The position numbers and the translations under genes were made by a program. The notes under the pieces were generated by a model. The model worked only from the letters and a program-made list of their open reading frames with translations. It did no database searches and was not told where the DNA came from. This document shows, piece by piece, positions 63,732 to 64,000 of a stretch of 64,000 nt of DNA (positions within the stretch are counted from its first letter, which is position 1; each line of letters begins with the position of its first letter). Where the stretch lies: positions 1-64,000 of the forward strand of contig CANKVU010000021.1 of NCBI GenBank assembly GCA_947487205.1, written 5' to 3'. The DNA comes from an uncultured Paracoccaceae bacterium. GTDB lineage: Bacteria > Pseudomonadota > Alphaproteobacteria > Rhodobacterales > Rhodobacteraceae.

Positions 63732-64000
63732 ATGGACCGGATCGTCACCGGACAGCTGCTGCGCTTCGCCGCCGACCCGTTCGCCGGCGCCCCGCCCGCC
63801 GAGACGGTCCGCCACGACGCCCGGGGCGCGGTGCTGATCGCCGAGGGCCGGATCGCCGCCGCCGGGCCCGTCGACGAGATCGCCGCGCGCGCGCCCGGCG
63901 CGGCGCGCGTCGACATGGGCGACCGGCTGATCCTGCCCGGCTTCGTCGACGCGCACATGCACTACCCCCAGACGGGGATCGTCGCCAGCTGGGGCAAGCG
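63732..64000 (+). CDS. guaD: Guanine deaminase (N-terminal part, runs off the window)
   Basis: 89 complete codons are present. The amidohydrolase start IVTGQLLRFAADPFAGAP, an early beta-sandwich (VLIAEGRIAAAGPVDEIA) and LILPGFVDAHMHYPQTGIVA are seen. The HxH pair and following YPQT are typical of guanine deaminase rather than other amidohydrolases. It would convert guanine to xanthine. GGGGAGG precedes the ATG at 63732. It is divergent from mgtE. Confidence 0.85.
   Translation, partial: MDRIVTGQLLRFAADPFAGAPPAETVRHDARGAVLIAEGRIAAAGPVDEIAARAPGAARVDMGDRLILPGFVDAHMHYPQTGIVASWGK

Overview
The window is chromosomal DNA of a very GC-rich alphaproteobacterium, most likely of the Rhodobacteraceae/Roseobacteraceae group. 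The evidence is the CckA phosphorelay kinase with a TTAA-N7-TTAA (CtrA-type) site in front of it, an alphaproteobacterial SOS box (GAAC-N7-GAAC) in front of recA, the short ProRS without an editing insert, SspB, HdaA, DUF1178 and DUF4169 proteins, and a VPLPA/PEP-CTERM protein. I see no phage, insertion sequence, CRISPR array or plasmid gene.

Region by region. 1-3420: the str operon (rpsL-rpsG-fusA-tuf, minus strand) with a strong sigma70-type promoter and a leader of about 220 nt. 3421-5550: a poorly conserved stretch holding a decayed VOC dioxygenase/esterase gene, short remnants and one doubtful small ORF. 5551-6971: two RNA ribose 2'-O-methyltransferases side by side, a short free-standing Hen1-type enzyme and RlmE. 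7178-17085: a ten-gene, head-to-tail and often translationally coupled catabolic operon (MaoC hydratase, DctPQM-type TRAP transporter, MmgE/PrpD protein, acyl-CoA dehydrogenase, family III CoA-transferase, GntR regulator, MFS transporter, CitE-like lyase). It has the enzyme set expected for uptake, CoA activation, hydration and retro-Claisen cleavage of a C5-type (itaconate, mesaconate, citramalate, methylsuccinate-like) dicarboxylate. A MerR regulator and a methyltransferase follow.

18337-26938: tRNA-Leu(CAG), an NDUFA9-like protein, uppP, and the glutamate synthase genes gltD and gltB. 26963-37890: small secreted and hypothetical proteins, a CTERM-anchored protein, mtgA, a GST, queG, an APP1-type phosphatase, tpiA, a histone-deacetylase-fold protein, Nudix, DUF1178, proS and a glycosyltransferase. 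38001-41991: an AI-2E-type permease, hdaA and ppk1, coupled by ATGA overlaps. 41996-47761: a Hint-domain protein, a PACE-family efflux protein, a membrane protein, a dimethylglycine/sarcosine dehydrogenase-like flavoprotein, a glutamine amidotransferase and apt.

47861-57682: recA, cckA, an RsmB-type rRNA m5C methyltransferase, guaB, a cupin, sspB, fumC, two tiny genes and ccdA. 57788-64000: a TusA-like protein, a lipoprotein, an SLC13 permease with RCK_C domains, a YmdB-type phosphodiesterase, a PCu(A)C copper chaperone, 5-formyl-THF cyclo-ligase, mgtE and the start of a guanine deaminase gene.

Most of the window is housekeeping. The parts most worth following up are the free-standing Hen1 methyltransferase next to rlmE, the C5-dicarboxylate-like operon, and a perfect AT-rich palindrome (core AATTTTCGACGAAAATT) found twice at gene ends. 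Genes are packed tightly: several convergent pairs end 3-4 nt apart or overlap.
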